A stretch of DNA of 64,000 nucleotides from Oscillospiraceae bacterium (GTDB lineage: Bacteria > Bacillota > Clostridia > Oscillospirales > Acutalibacteraceae): positions 56,583 to 120,582 of the forward strand of contig SVPE01000008.1 of NCBI GenBank assembly GCA_015066015.1. Direction: 5' to 3'. Below the pieces are notes generated by a model. That model searched no databases. It saw only the letters and a list, made by a program, of their open reading frames with translations, and was not told the origin of the DNA. Below, one piece after another: positions 34,267 through 43,840 of this stretch; position 1 is the stretch's first letter; each line of letters begins with the position of its first letter. A program made the translations under genes and the position numbers.

Positions 34267-35418
34267 TCAGTCTAAAAGGTAGTGAAGGCTTATTGCCTCC
34301 TTACCGTTTTTATAGTAAATTCTCGGCACGCGCCTTGATATTCTGCAAAGAAGCTCATAGTTGAAGGAGTGCGCCTTTTCGGAAACCTCCTCCATAGTAA
34401 GACAGTCGTCACCGTCCTTTCCGACAAGTGTTATTTCCGTTCCGAGAGTAACATCGGGGACACCCGTAACGTCAATCATAAACTGGTCCATACATATTCT
34501 GCCTATAATGGGCACTCTTCTTCCGTTGACGAGCACCTCACCCTTATCAGAAAGACAGCGCGGATATCCGTCTGCATAGCCTACGGGTACGGTTGCAACC
34601 CTTGTCTCCCTTGTGGTGACATATGTTCCGCCGTAGCTTACCTCTCTGCCTGCAGGAAGAGTTTTCACGTGGCTTATTTTTGCAACCCAACGCATTGCGG
34701 GCTTTACGTCAAGAAGACTCTTATCTATATCGTGGCTCGGATAAAGTCCGTAAAGGACAATGCCGGCTCTTACAAGGTCATATCTTCTGCTGAAATTTAT
34801 AATACCTGCAGAGTTATTCATATGTCTGATGGGTATGCTTATGCCCTCTTTTTCAATTTCTTTAAGCATACTGTCAAAAAGCTCCTTTTGCTTTTCAGCT
34901 TTTGAAAGGTCGCTTTCGTCAGCCGTTGCAAAGTGAGAGAAAACTCCCTCAATTTCAATATAGGGCAGCTTTGAAATTTTCACAATCTCACTTATCTCAT
35001 CAGCCTGAAAGCCGATTCTGCTCATACCTGTATCAAGTGCAATGTGAATTTTCGCCTTTTTGCCCTGACGTGCCCCCTCTTCCGAGAGACTCTCAGCGTC
35101 ACTCAGGCAAGAAACCGTTGTGCGTATATCGTACTTTATGATTGCATCGCTGTAATAAGGGTCAGTCCTGCCAAGAATAAGAATCGGCTTATTGAAGCCG
35201 CCGATACGAAGCTGCATTGCCTCGTCAATATCGGCAACTCCGAAAAAATCGCAGAGCTTCTCAAGCTCCCTTGCCGTTTCAATGGCTCCGTGACCGTAGG
35301 CATCTGCCTTTATCACCGCCAATATACCGGTATCGTCGCCTACCTTCTGTTTTACTGCCAAAAAGTTATTTCTTATCGTGTCGAGGTCAACAACAACGGC
35401 ACTTCTGTAATAAGGCAT
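34267..35418 (-). CDS. alr: Alanine racemase
   Basis: PLP enzyme converting L- to D-alanine for the peptidoglycan stem peptide. PLP Lys is K37 in AVIKADAYGHG. GYADGYPR, close to the C-terminal domain border, and the IGRICMDQFMIDV stretch are characteristic. Length 383 is normal. It has AAAGGAG before the ATG. It lies 38 bases downstream of the D-amino-acid transaminase gene, so the two together would supply D-Ala and D-Glu. A strong terminator follows. Confidence 0.97.
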   Translation of the reverse strand: MPYYRSAVVVDLDTIRNNFLAVKQKVGDDTGILAVIKADAYGHGAIETARELEKLCDFFGVADIDEAMQLRIGGFNKPILILGRTDPYYSDAIIKYDIRTTVSCLSDAESLSEEGARQGKKAKIHIALDTGMSRIGFQADEISEIVKISKLPYIEIEGVFSHFATADESDLSKAEKQKELFDSMLKEIEKEGISIPIRHMNNSAGIINFSRRYDLVRAGIVLYGLYPSHDIDKSLLDVKPAMRWVAKISHVKTLPAGREVSYGGTYVTTRETRVATVPVGYADGYPRCLSDKGEVLVNGRRVPIIGRICMDQFMIDVTGVPDVTLGTEITLVGKDGDDCLTMEEVSEKAHSFNYELLCRISRRVPRIYYKNGKEAISLHYLLD

Positions 35419-35456
35419 AAGCTTACTCCTTTCATCTCATTTTCAGGTTTTCTTTA

Positions 35457-36305
35457 TTATTCTCCGCATTCCTCGTGGAATTCCTTCACAAGGGAATCCT
35501 GAAGTGCTCTGAGAATTTCCGGTGCTTTTCCGCCTACGCTTCTGCCGTCAATTTCACTTGCCCGAAGACAGAATGAACCGCAGGATGAAATAATGATTTC
35601 GTCAGCGTTGAAAAGCTCGTCGACAGTAAACACTCTTTCCTCAGCAGGGATTCCGAGCTCACCGCACTTGCGAAGGAGGTTGAGTCTTGAAATTCCGTTG
35701 AGAATAAACTCATCGGCAGGATGAGTAATGAATTTGCCGTCCTTTATTATGTGTACATTTGAGTGTGCGCATTCCGTAACCTCGTTTCCCCGATGAAAAA
35801 CGCACTCGTCAGCGCCCCGAAGTGCAGCCGCATTTGCGCCCATGCAGGCAGGAATAAGGTTTACTGTTTTCGCGTTACAATGGTAAAATCTTGTGTCGGG
35901 TCTTGTGATAAGCTTTACACTTTTGTATGTGTCAACCACCTTTTTCGGTGTAAGCACTACCCAGAGGTTAGCCTTGACCTTTTCATTGTCGGGATAAACG
36001 TGATTTCTTATACCGGTGCCTCTTGTAAGCTGAAAATAGACAAATTGCTCGTGAGAGTCAACCTTTCTTACAAGCTCCCTCAGAAGCTCGGTAAGCTCTC
36101 TTTTGCACATCGGCACTTCCATTTCAAGAAGATCAGCACTTCTGTAAAATCTGTCTACGTGCTCTTTAAGGTCATGGATGACGTAGTTATATGAATATGT
36201 GGCATCGTATACACCGTCACCGAAAAAGCAGACTCTGTCAAGCATAGGGATCTGCATATTTTCAAGCTCGTCGTATTTGCCGTTGTAGTATCCTAAGTTT
36301 TTCAT
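35457..36305 (-). CDS. dat: D-amino-acid transaminase (class IV)
   Basis: PLP fold-type IV aminotransferase. The PLP Lys is K146 in CNAKTVNLIP, equivalent to Lys145 of the Bacillus enzyme. GDGVYDATYSYN, the LTRGTGIRNH stretch and the HRGNEVTECAHSNVHII segment match the D-amino-acid/branched-chain group. Neighbouring alr favours D-Ala aminotransferase (D-Ala + 2-oxoglutarate to pyruvate + D-Glu) over a branched-chain enzyme. Length 282 is standard. Nineteen bases separate it from the anSME gene upstream, so one long operon with the sulfatase is likely. Confidence 0.88.
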   Translation of the reverse strand: MKNLGYYNGKYDELENMQIPMLDRVCFFGDGVYDATYSYNYVIHDLKEHVDRFYRSADLLEMEVPMCKRELTELLRELVRKVDSHEQFVYFQLTRGTGIRNHVYPDNEKVKANLWVVLTPKKVVDTYKSVKLITRPDTRFYHCNAKTVNLIPACMGANAAALRGADECVFHRGNEVTECAHSNVHIIKDGKFITHPADEFILNGISRLNLLRKCGELGIPAEERVFTVDELFNADEIIISSCGSFCLRASEIDGRSVGGKAPEILRALQDSLVKEFHEECGE

Positions 36306-36324
36306 TGTTATATAAAGCTTCCTT

Positions 36325-37407
36325 TTATCGTTTTGTAAAAAGTCTGAAAAGCGGCATACAGGATGAGAAGAATTTCATATAGCTGCTGCAATAGTCCGAA
36401 CTTTCGCGGTTACGCTTACAGCCACCCTGCCTGCAGATGGGAAAAAATCTGCAGTTTTTGCATCTTTCATCCACAGTAAGGCTCTCTTTTATAAATCTTG
36501 TTGCCCTTTCACACTCCGCCATTTCTTCAAGGCTTGTTTCATTTATGTTGCCAAGCAGCCACTCATCGGTGCAGTAAAAGTCGCAGGGGTAAATATTTCC
36601 GTTACCCTCGGCAACAAACTGATGCGTGCAATAACCGCACAGTCCGCATTGCTCCGGCCTTTCACCGAGATACATTCTGACCCAGTTGTCAAACTGCCTT
36701 ACGGACATATAATTCCCCTTTGTAAAATCCTTGACATAGAGGTTGAATATCCTTATAAGGAAATCCGCATACTGGTCAGCCGTCATATAAAGCTCACTTT
36801 GAGTACTGTCACCCATAGGCCGCAGACAGGGAATAAACTGCAGATATCTGTAGCCCATTGAACGGAAGTGCTTGTAGATTCTTTCGGCATTTTCCGCACA
36901 GTGGCCCGTAAGCACGGTAAGAATGTTGAATTCAACGCCGTGCTTTATGAATTTGTTTGCCGCCTTTGTGATTTTATAATAGGAATTCTGTCCGTTTGCA
37001 TCCACGCGGAATTTGTTGCCCTCATAATCACCGTCAAGGCTCAGACCCACAAGGAATCTGTTGTCACGGAAAAACCTTGCCCACTCATCGTCAACAAGGG
37101 TGCCGTTTGTCTGTATGGAGTAGTATATCTCCGAGCCTTTTGTGTTATACCTGTTTACAAGTGAAACAAAATTTTCGAAATATTCCTTGCCTGCAATAAG
37201 AGGCTCACCGCCCTGAAAGGCAAAGGCAACAGAGCAGCCGGAGGCAAAGCTGAGGGCACTTTTTATTAAGTTTTCTGCAGTGGAAAGCTCCATCTTACCG
37301 AGAGAAAAAACATCTCTGTGAGCTGCAACATCGCAGTAGAAGCAATATTTACAGCGAAGATTGCAAAGGCTTGATGCGGGCTTTATCATTATTGAAAGCG
37401 GCGGCAT
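36325..37407 (-). CDS. Anaerobic sulfatase-maturating enzyme (radical SAM/SPASM)
   Basis: Radical SAM enzyme that oxidises the active-site Cys or Ser of sulfatases to formylglycine. The radical SAM cluster motif is C15-x3-C19-x2-C22 (CNLRCKYCF). The SPASM region supplies further Cys residues (CGLCGYCTHQF, YPCDFYC, CKNCRFFPICRQGGC) for two auxiliary clusters. Length 360 is typical. Its ATG overlaps the sulfatase stop in TAATG, which indicates translational coupling to its probable substrate. The chemistry requires anaerobiosis. Confidence 0.93.
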   Translation of the reverse strand: MPPLSIMIKPASSLCNLRCKYCFYCDVAAHRDVFSLGKMELSTAENLIKSALSFASGCSVAFAFQGGEPLIAGKEYFENFVSLVNRYNTKGSEIYYSIQTNGTLVDDEWARFFRDNRFLVGLSLDGDYEGNKFRVDANGQNSYYKITKAANKFIKHGVEFNILTVLTGHCAENAERIYKHFRSMGYRYLQFIPCLRPMGDSTQSELYMTADQYADFLIRIFNLYVKDFTKGNYMSVRQFDNWVRMYLGERPEQCGLCGYCTHQFVAEGNGNIYPCDFYCTDEWLLGNINETSLEEMAECERATRFIKESLTVDERCKNCRFFPICRQGGCKRNRESSDYCSSYMKFFSSCMPLFRLFTKR

Positions 37408-39446
37408 TATTCTACGATACCTCTTCTGTTAGCTGCAAAGCCGTTCTGTACCTCGTCGAGCTTTTCGTGCATTTCGTCAGAAATTGTGGGATAAGCAGGT
37501 GTACGGTTGTAGTTTTCCTGATAGTCATCGGTAAGAATGTGCAGCCAGTTTTTACGGTTTTTATCCCAGAAGGCTGAGTTGTCGTTCTGAAGTTTATCAA
37601 AATACTTGAAGGTGATGTGCTCATTTTCCGTAAGAATGGGGTAGGTATAATCCTTGTACTCATCCCTTTCAAGCACACTCTTTGTTGTAACGGTATACTG
37701 GATACCCTTGATATCCTCACGCTTCATGTGAAGAATGGGATGCTCTGCAGTATGTACGGGAGTGTCATTTTTGATAACGGGAAGCATTGAAACGCCGTCG
37801 ATAATACGGTCTGAGGGAAGATAGCCCTCTGTGCCGCCGTCACCGGTGATGCCGCAAAGCTCAATAAGTGTGGGGAAGAAGTCTGTTGATGTCACGCTTT
37901 CGCTTCTGGTTTCACCCTTATTGAAAAGTCCGTTGTTATTATCCCAACGGATCATAAAGGGAACCTTCTGTCCGCCTTCATATGCGAGGTACTTACCGCC
38001 TCTGAGGTCACCCACCGAGCCTTCAAGGGCAGGCCCGTTATCGCTTGTGAAGATGATAATTGTATCCTCAAGGACACCGAGCTCCTCCATTGTGTTGAAG
38101 AGCTTGCCGAGATACGTATCAAACTCTGTAAGACAGTCAACATAGGTACCCATACCTGATGCACCCTTGAATTCGTCACCGACAAAAACAGGTCCGTGAG
38201 GCCAGGGAGTAGCATAATATGCAAAGAAAGGCTCATCGTTGGTTGCTTTTTCGGTAATCCACTCTGTAATTTCGCCGTGAATCCACTCGGTCAGCATCTT
38301 CTGGTCCTTTTTGCCGTTTTCATCTCTCATTTCACTGTTATCGTGAACTATTTCATATTCGCCGTTTTCTTCACTTACGTGATAGAAGGCGTACATATCG
38401 TTGACATGGTGGCTTCCGTAGAAGTAATCAAAGCCCTGATTTGTGGGAAGATACTCACCGTAGTCGCCGAGATGCCACTTACCGAAGGCACCTGTAGCAT
38501 AGCCGGCATTCTGAAATACCTCTGCGATTGTGATTTCGTCACCGAGCATACCGTCAACGTTGTTGCCCATTTCAAAGGAGTTGTAAACCCTTGTCTGAGC
38601 AAAATTGCCTGTGGTCTGCACTGTGGGATAAATAACATTATCAGCATAGCCTCTGTAGGGATAACGGCCTGTAAGAGTTGCAAAACGTGCAGGTGAGCAT
38701 ACAGAGTAAGCCGAATAGAAGTTTGTGAAATTAAGTCCGTTTTCACCGATGGAGTCCATATTGGGTGTATCGTAGATTGCACCGTTGAGTGAGGTGTCAC
38801 CGTAGCCCATATCGTCCATAAGGATGAAAAGTACATTGGGATTGTCGGAGGTTTTCTTGTCGATTTTACCGAGATAGTCGTCGTGACCGTCCCAGAGTCT
38901 GTCTGTGACAGGCTTTGTTCTGTGGTTACCGAAAAGCACGGAGAAAACAGATGCTGCCATAAGAAGAATACTCAAAGCAAAGGAGGAAATCTTCTTAAGA
39001 AGAGATGCCTCACCCTTTCTCTTTGCAACAAAGAAAAGTCCCCAGAGACAAATTGCGGCAGGAAGAGCAAGAAGGATGTTACCTGCAAGTCTGGTAAAAA
39101 ATGAGCCGTCACCTGACATAAGTGTGTGTGCAGCACTTGACCAGCCTGCAGCCTTATCGGAAATAAATGCACCGAAGCCTGCATCTGCGCCCCATATGAT
39201 ATGGAAGACGATCATTCCCACGCTTGAAGCGGCGTAGCCGAGCACCATGGGAAGATATACCTTTTTCTTTATAATGAGTGAAAGAAGAATAACAGCTGAA
39301 ACAATGCAGCAGTAAAGAAGATTAACAAGATTTACGAGATTGAGTCTTGTAATAAGCAGTGCCAATGCAACCGCAACACCGACAGCTGCAATTATCATCG
39401 GAAATATCTTTTTAAAGGATGTGTCAAGCGAAAATTTTTCTTTCAT
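37407..39446 (-). CDS. Membrane-embedded Cys-type sulfatase
   Basis: About five N-terminal transmembrane helices (residues 15-172) precede an alkaline-phosphatase-fold sulfatase domain. The metal site starts with D211-D212 in FILMDDMGYGD. The modified residue is C250 in CSPARFATLTG, the C-x-P-x-R sulfatase signature, so formylglycine formation by the coupled anSME is expected. The layout resembles lipoteichoic acid synthases (5 TM + extracellular domain), but the motif is that of a true sulfatase. The catalytic domain probably faces outward. The ATG at 39446 has GGAGG seven bases upstream; the ORF-track start lacks a site and lies upstream of it. Substrate, for example sulfated glycan or mucin, is inferred. 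Confidence 0.9.
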   Translation of the reverse strand: MKEKFSLDTSFKKIFPMIIAAVGVAVALALLITRLNLVNLVNLLYCCIVSAVILLSLIIKKKVYLPMVLGYAASSVGMIVFHIIWGADAGFGAFISDKAAGWSSAAHTLMSGDGSFFTRLAGNILLALPAAICLWGLFFVAKRKGEASLLKKISSFALSILLMAASVFSVLFGNHRTKPVTDRLWDGHDDYLGKIDKKTSDNPNVLFILMDDMGYGDTSLNGAIYDTPNMDSIGENGLNFTNFYSAYSVCSPARFATLTGRYPYRGYADNVIYPTVQTTGNFAQTRVYNSFEMGNNVDGMLGDEITIAEVFQNAGYATGAFGKWHLGDYGEYLPTNQGFDYFYGSHHVNDMYAFYHVSEENGEYEIVHDNSEMRDENGKKDQKMLTEWIHGEITEWITEKATNDEPFFAYYATPWPHGPVFVGDEFKGASGMGTYVDCLTEFDTYLGKLFNTMEELGVLEDTIIIFTSDNGPALEGSVGDLRGGKYLAYEGGQKVPFMIRWDNNNGLFNKGETRSESVTSTDFFPTLIELCGITGDGGTEGYLPSDRIIDGVSMLPVIKNDTPVHTAEHPILHMKREDIKGIQYTVTTKSVLERDEYKDYTYPILTENEHITFKYFDKLQNDNSAFWDKNRKNWLHILTDDYQENYNRTPAYPTISDEMHEKLDEVQNGFAANRRGIVE

Positions 39447-39509
39447 TTTTTTAACCTCCGTACTGCCATCAAAATCTACCGACCTTTTAAGGCATAATTT
39501 TACCAATAA

Positions 39510-39538
39510 AGTATACATTAATTTTTTGCTTCAGTCAA
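39510..39538 (-). promoter_or_regulatory. Promoter of the sulfatase operon
   Basis: On the minus strand, TTGACT (39533-39538), a 17-base spacer and TATACT (39510-39515) with a TG extension. Confidence 0.75.
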
Positions 39539-39615
39539 TAATTATCTGTTAATAATATGTACTTTTACATTTATTTGTGATAAAATAAACTCAACTTAAT
39601 TAAAGGATGTTCTGC

Positions 39616-40764
39616 ATGAATTATATTATCAACGAGGATATTATTGCTTTTGACAGCAAAATCAAAAAAATAGTTTTCTCCTCCCCTAAAAATAAAAGCC
39701 TTGAAATTACCAAGGTGACCCTGCGCCCCTTTGTATCAAAAAAAGGCAATATGTGGCAGGCAGAAAAAATCAGGGGCACTCAGGCTTTTCACGAAAATAT
39801 GACTTCCGGGGAGCTTTATGAGCTTATCGAAGGAAATCTCCGTCATAATTTTTCCCAATGCTGTCTTACCGCTGAGGGCGCAACGGTGCATTATACAATT
39901 TTTCCCGACAAAACCAAGCGCAAGGTTACGGGAAATGACGTAAAAAAGGTTGAAGCCAAAAGTCACAACAAGGAAAAAAAATACATACTTTCACAGGGAG
40001 AAAACATTCCCGCACTTGTTGATCTCGGCGTTTTCACAGAAGATTTCAAGGTAGTAAAAAGCAAATACGACAAGTACAGACAGATAAACCGCTTCATTGA
40101 AATCGTAGACGACGCCTTCAGAGAATTCAGAAAGGACGAGGTTACAATCCTCGACTTCGGCTGCGGCAAGAGCTATCTGACATTTATAATTTACCACTAC
40201 TTTACAGTCATAAGAAAAGTAAAGGCAAAGGTTATCGGCTACGACCTTAAAGAGGATGTTGTAAATCACTGTAACGAAATTGCAGAAAAATACGGCTATA
40301 AAAATCTCCGATTCTATGTCAACGATGTAACCAAGGGCGAGCTTTTCGAGGGCGACATCGATATGGTAATCACACTTCACGCCTGCGACGTTGCAACAGA
40401 CTTTGCTCTTTACCACGGCATTGAAAACAAGGTAAAATATATCTTCTCTGTCCCCTGCTGCCAGCACGAAATATGCTCATCAATCAGAAAAGGCGGCGAC
40501 TTTGACATAATTCTGGAGCACGGACTTTTAAAAGAGCGCTTTTCTGCACTTCTGACCGACAGCATAAGGGCAGAAATCCTTAAAAAATGCGGATACGGTG
40601 TAGATGTTATCGAGTTTGTGGACTTCGCACACTCACCGAAAAATCTTATGCTTCGCTGCAAGCTGAAAAAGCCTCTGAAGCCCGACCTTTCACAGATAGA
40701 AGCTCTCAGCGAAAAATACGGCTTCACACAAAAGCTTTTTTCACTTATAGAAAGCAACAGCTGA
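39616..40764 (+). CDS. SAM-dependent methyltransferase (Methyltransf_32-like)
   Basis: Class I methyltransferase in the C-terminal half: motif I LDFGCGKSYLTF, then LHACDVATDFAL and VPCCQHE, a combination typical of the Methyltransf_32 group. The N-terminal ~150 residues are a separate lysine-rich region that may bind nucleic acid. The substrate is unknown; RNA is a reasonable guess. The ATG at 39616 gives 382 residues, with AAAGG nine bases upstream; the ORF-track ATG at 39607 abuts that site. The sugar symporter gene follows after 13 bases in the same direction. Confidence 0.82.
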   Translation: MNYIINEDIIAFDSKIKKIVFSSPKNKSLEITKVTLRPFVSKKGNMWQAEKIRGTQAFHENMTSGELYELIEGNLRHNFSQCCLTAEGATVHYTIFPDKTKRKVTGNDVKKVEAKSHNKEKKYILSQGENIPALVDLGVFTEDFKVVKSKYDKYRQINRFIEIVDDAFREFRKDEVTILDFGCGKSYLTFIIYHYFTVIRKVKAKVIGYDLKEDVVNHCNEIAEKYGYKNLRFYVNDVTKGELFEGDIDMVITLHACDVATDFALYHGIENKVKYIFSVPCCQHEICSSIRKGGDFDIILEHGLLKERFSALLTDSIRAEILKKCGYGVDVIEFVDFAHSPKNLMLRCKLKKPLKPDLSQIEALSEKYGFTQKLFSLIESNS

Positions 40765-40777
40765 AAGGAGAAAGACT

Positions 40778-42421
40778 ATGAAAAAAACCGATGAACTCAA
40801 GGCAAAGGCAACCGACTTTTTCAAAACGGTGAAAAGCCAATGGCGCACTCCCGCCCAAGGCAAATATGTTCCTTACAAGGAAATGGCCGCTTATTCAATA
40901 GGCGGCGCAGGTGTCTACTTCATTATCTCACTTGTAGGTAAAATAACCCTCGATACCGGCAGTATGATTGTAGGCCCTGCAATCGGTCTTGAGCTTGTAG
41001 ACATTCAGACAATCAATGTAATTGTTACAATTCTTATGCTCTTTATTGCACCTACAAGAGCAATGCTTTTTGACAATACGCGAAGCAAAATGGGTAAATT
41101 CCGTCCTTATCTGCTTTATATGGGAGTGCCAACAGCACTTCTCGGCACACTGTTTGTTTATCTTCCCTATGAAAGCATGCAGTACAGTCAGAAGTTCTAC
41201 AGTGTGCTTATTGTTTACACCCTGCTTCAGTTCTGCTCCCCCTTTTATCTTTCGGCTTATTCGAGCCTTGTACAGGTGCTCTCACCCAACTCCTCCGAGC
41301 GCTCGTGGATAATCGGTGTCAGCTCCATCATCTACTCCTTTGCTCCTACCGTTGTAAATCCCGCAGTGCGTCTTATCGGCTCAACCGATGACCTTCACAC
41401 CTATCGCATAGCATTCCCCATCTTTTGCACAATCGGAGCCTGCGTAAGTATGCTCTGCATCTTCGGCACAAAGGAAAAGGTTATCGCTCCCAGACAGTAT
41501 GTACAGAAAATGGGCTTTTTTGAAGGCTTCAAAAAGGTTGCCGGTAATAAATATTTCTGGATTATCAACGGCTCAACCTGGATAAGCTTCCTCAATCACA
41601 GCTACGGCTCTCTTTTCGAGTGGGTGTTCCTTTACGGTATGAACAACAAGGCAATACACACAACTATGATACTCATAAAGGGAGAAGCAGCAACTCCCGG
41701 AATGGCACTTTCACCCTTGCTTACGAACAAGCTCGGAAAAAAGAAAATCGCCCTTCTTTCCCTTTCTGTTCAGACAATCTGCATAGGGCTTATGCTCACC
41801 TGCTATGAGAGCTACTTTATACTCTTCGCCCTGATGTTTATCAAGGATATGTTCGGTGCTCTTTCAATTATCTATCTTCCGGCTATGAAGGCTGACATAA
41901 TGGATTATCAGCAGTACAAAACCGGTGACCGTATAGAGGGCTTTATAGAACAAAGCGGTGTATTTATCGGAAGCCTTATAAGCCTCGCCACCGGCTATGT
42001 AATGCCGTTTATACTCAGACAGTACGGACTTACAAACAACTTCAGCGACCTGTATAACGCAGATTTCCGCAACCCGATTATAAAGGTGGTTATCATCTGC
42101 AGCTTCATAGGCACCCTGCTTTCGGTTATCCCCTTCCTCTTCTATGACCTTTCCGAGGACAAGCGTTCTAATATGATTCGTGCCCTGAAAATCCGCGCTC
42201 TCTTCTCGGATTATGAAAGCGGAAAAGCCGAAGACAGCAAGCTCATTGATACCGTCAGGGAAATTCACAGCGTTATTGAGCTTTACGAAAACGAATCCGA
42301 CGAAAAGAAAAAAGCGGCTTATAAAATAGCCGTAGATGAATTTGAAAAATACCGGAACGAAAAATCCGAACTTTGGCAGAACATTGAAGTAAAATATTCC
42401 GAACTGACTGCAATGGCATAA
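40778..42421 (+). CDS. GPH-family (MFS_2) sugar:cation symporter
   Basis: Membrane transporter of the glycoside-pentoside-hexuronide type. About twelve hydrophobic segments between residues 35 and 460 are followed by a ~90-residue hydrophilic C-terminal tail. Family-like stretches include GPAIGLELVDIQTINV, DNTRSKMGKFRPYLLYMG and MKADIMDYQQYKTGDRIEGF; the last resembles the conserved DYQ..TG.R segment. It is co-transcribed with the methyltransferase gene. Substrate is unknown; the two alpha-galactosidases elsewhere in the window make a galactoside possible but unproved. Confidence 0.85.
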   Translation: MKKTDELKAKATDFFKTVKSQWRTPAQGKYVPYKEMAAYSIGGAGVYFIISLVGKITLDTGSMIVGPAIGLELVDIQTINVIVTILMLFIAPTRAMLFDNTRSKMGKFRPYLLYMGVPTALLGTLFVYLPYESMQYSQKFYSVLIVYTLLQFCSPFYLSAYSSLVQVLSPNSSERSWIIGVSSIIYSFAPTVVNPAVRLIGSTDDLHTYRIAFPIFCTIGACVSMLCIFGTKEKVIAPRQYVQKMGFFEGFKKVAGNKYFWIINGSTWISFLNHSYGSLFEWVFLYGMNNKAIHTTMILIKGEAATPGMALSPLLTNKLGKKKIALLSLSVQTICIGLMLTCYESYFILFALMFIKDMFGALSIIYLPAMKADIMDYQQYKTGDRIEGFIEQSGVFIGSLISLATGYVMPFILRQYGLTNNFSDLYNADFRNPIIKVVIICSFIGTLLSVIPFLFYDLSEDKRSNMIRALKIRALFSDYESGKAEDSKLIDTVREIHSVIELYENESDEKKKAAYKIAVDEFEKYRNEKSELWQNIEVKYSELTAMA

Positions 42422-42485
42422 TTAATAACCCTACCCGGCGGACAATCCAAAGCTGCGTCCGGGACCACCTGAACCTTCGTTTCAC

Positions 42486-42531
42486 AATAAAAACGAGGCG
42501 TGCTTCCTTACAGAGTACGCCTCGTTTAATT
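42486..42531. terminator. Bidirectional terminator between symporter and proC
   Basis: A perfect 11-bp stem, AAACGAGGCGT with ACGCCTCGTTT (42491-42527). T-rich flanks on both strands. The loop CTTCCTTAC also appears in the hairpin at 56187-56216. Confidence 0.85.
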
Positions 42532-43329
42532 TCATCTTAATGCCTTATCCTTAAGATAAGCTGCCTCGACGGCCTTTTCTGTTGCCGCCTCAAAGCCGTT
42601 TTCCTGCAAAGCGCATACACCCTCAATGGTTGTGCCTCCCGGTGAACACACCGCGTCAACCAGCTCCCAGGGATGCTTGTCGCTTTCAAGAATCATCTTT
42701 GCACTGCCGAGCACTGCCTGAGCCGCCGTTTCAAGAGCCTGAGCCTTTGACATTCCGTTTTTCACCGCTGCCCTTGCCATTGAGTCAATGAACATAAAGG
42801 CATATGCCGGTGAGCAGCCTCCGACTGCAGTATAAATCGGGAAGAGCTTTTCGTCAATTTCTATGCCTCTGCCGAAGCTGTCACAGAAAAGCTTCACCTT
42901 CATTCTGTCACTTTCATCTGCTCTTTCGGTAAAGCAGAAAGCCGATACCGCTTCGCCGACAGTTGCATTTATATTTGGCATAACACGTGAAAGTCTCGGC
43001 GCATAAGGAAGAGCTGCCGCTATGCTGTCCGTAGTTTTACCTGCAGCAATCGAGATAATAAGAGGATCGTTTTCCTTAAGCTCTGCACCGATTTTTTCAA
43101 GAAGCGAGGGCAGAACATTCGGCTTTACCGCGAGCACGACAGTGTCGCATCGCCCTGCAATTTCATTTTCGCTTTCAAGGACATTCAGTGAAAGCTCTTT
43201 TGCAAGGCTTTCGGCTTTTTCCCTTGCAAGGTCGTAAACGGCAATGTCTTCACCCTTGCAGCTGCCGCTTTTGATAAGGCCTCTTATAATGGCAGAAGCC
43301 ATATTTCCGCAACCTATAAAGCCTGTCAT
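42532..43329 (-). CDS. proC: Pyrroline-5-carboxylate reductase
   Basis: NAD(P)H-dependent last step of proline synthesis. Dinucleotide-binding start GFIGCGNMASAI, LAVKPNVLP, ISIAAGKT, and the C-terminal substrate/dimer region SPAYAFMFIDSMA and SPGGTTIEGV are all standard. Length 265 is normal. Its ATG overlaps the mscL stop by four bases, so it is the last gene of lipase-radical SAM-mscL-proC. A terminator follows directly. Confidence 0.97.
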   Translation of the reverse strand: MTGFIGCGNMASAIIRGLIKSGSCKGEDIAVYDLAREKAESLAKELSLNVLESENEIAGRCDTVVLAVKPNVLPSLLEKIGAELKENDPLIISIAAGKTTDSIAAALPYAPRLSRVMPNINATVGEAVSAFCFTERADESDRMKVKLFCDSFGRGIEIDEKLFPIYTAVGGCSPAYAFMFIDSMARAAVKNGMSKAQALETAAQAVLGSAKMILESDKHPWELVDAVCSPGGTTIEGVCALQENGFEAATEKAVEAAYLKDKALR

Positions 43330-43820
43330 TCTGCAGCTTCCTCCCCGGATTCGTCAGCAGGAATATCAGATGTACAATGAGGACACTTGACTGCTTCGAT
43401 TGAAATTTCGCTCTTGCAGAAGGGACAAGTCTTTGTTGCAGGCTCTTCTTCAACTGCTTCTTCCTTCTTTTTGCCGATATCGTTTATCTTGTTTATAGTC
43501 TTCACGAGTAAGAAAATAACCACTGCCATAATAAGGAAGTTGATAACGGCAGTAATGAATGAGCCGTAGTTGAGTGTAGCATAGCCGGCCTCTGCAGCGG
43601 CCTCAGCTGTTGCAAATGAAACCTCATCACCTGTAAGCACGATAAATTTATCTGCAAAATTCACACCCTTTGTAGCAAGGGAAATCACAGGTGAAACGAT
43701 ATCGTTTACAAGTGAGTTTACGATAGCCTGAAAAGCACCGCCGATGATAACGCCGACTGCAAGGTCGATTACGTTACCGCGCATAATAAATTTTTTGAAT
43801 TCCGAAATAAAACCTTTCAT
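43326..43820 (-). CDS. mscL: MscL mechanosensitive channel with C-terminal zinc ribbon
   Basis: Large-conductance channel that opens under membrane tension to release solutes. The N-terminus (KGFISEFKKFIMRGNVIDLAVGVIIGGAF) and second helix (FITAVINFLIMAVVIFLLVKTIN) are standard. The usual C-terminal helix is replaced by an acidic linker and a zinc-ribbon motif with C132, C135, C146 and C149 (CPFC and CPHC). That tail would be cytoplasmic and may bind metal. Coupled to proC by a four-base overlap; proline and solute balance is a plausible shared theme. Confidence 0.93.
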   Translation of the reverse strand: MKGFISEFKKFIMRGNVIDLAVGVIIGGAFQAIVNSLVNDIVSPVISLATKGVNFADKFIVLTGDEVSFATAEAAAEAGYATLNYGSFITAVINFLIMAVVIFLLVKTINKINDIGKKKEEAVEEEPATKTCPFCKSEISIEAVKCPHCTSDIPADESGEEAAE

Positions 43821-43840
43821 TTTAATTCTCCTTTTACAAT

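Noticed and set aside
37407-39446. Lipoteichoic acid synthase (LtaS)
   Set aside because: Topology is similar, but the active site has the sulfatase C-x-P-x-R motif and is coupled to anSME; LtaS uses Thr.
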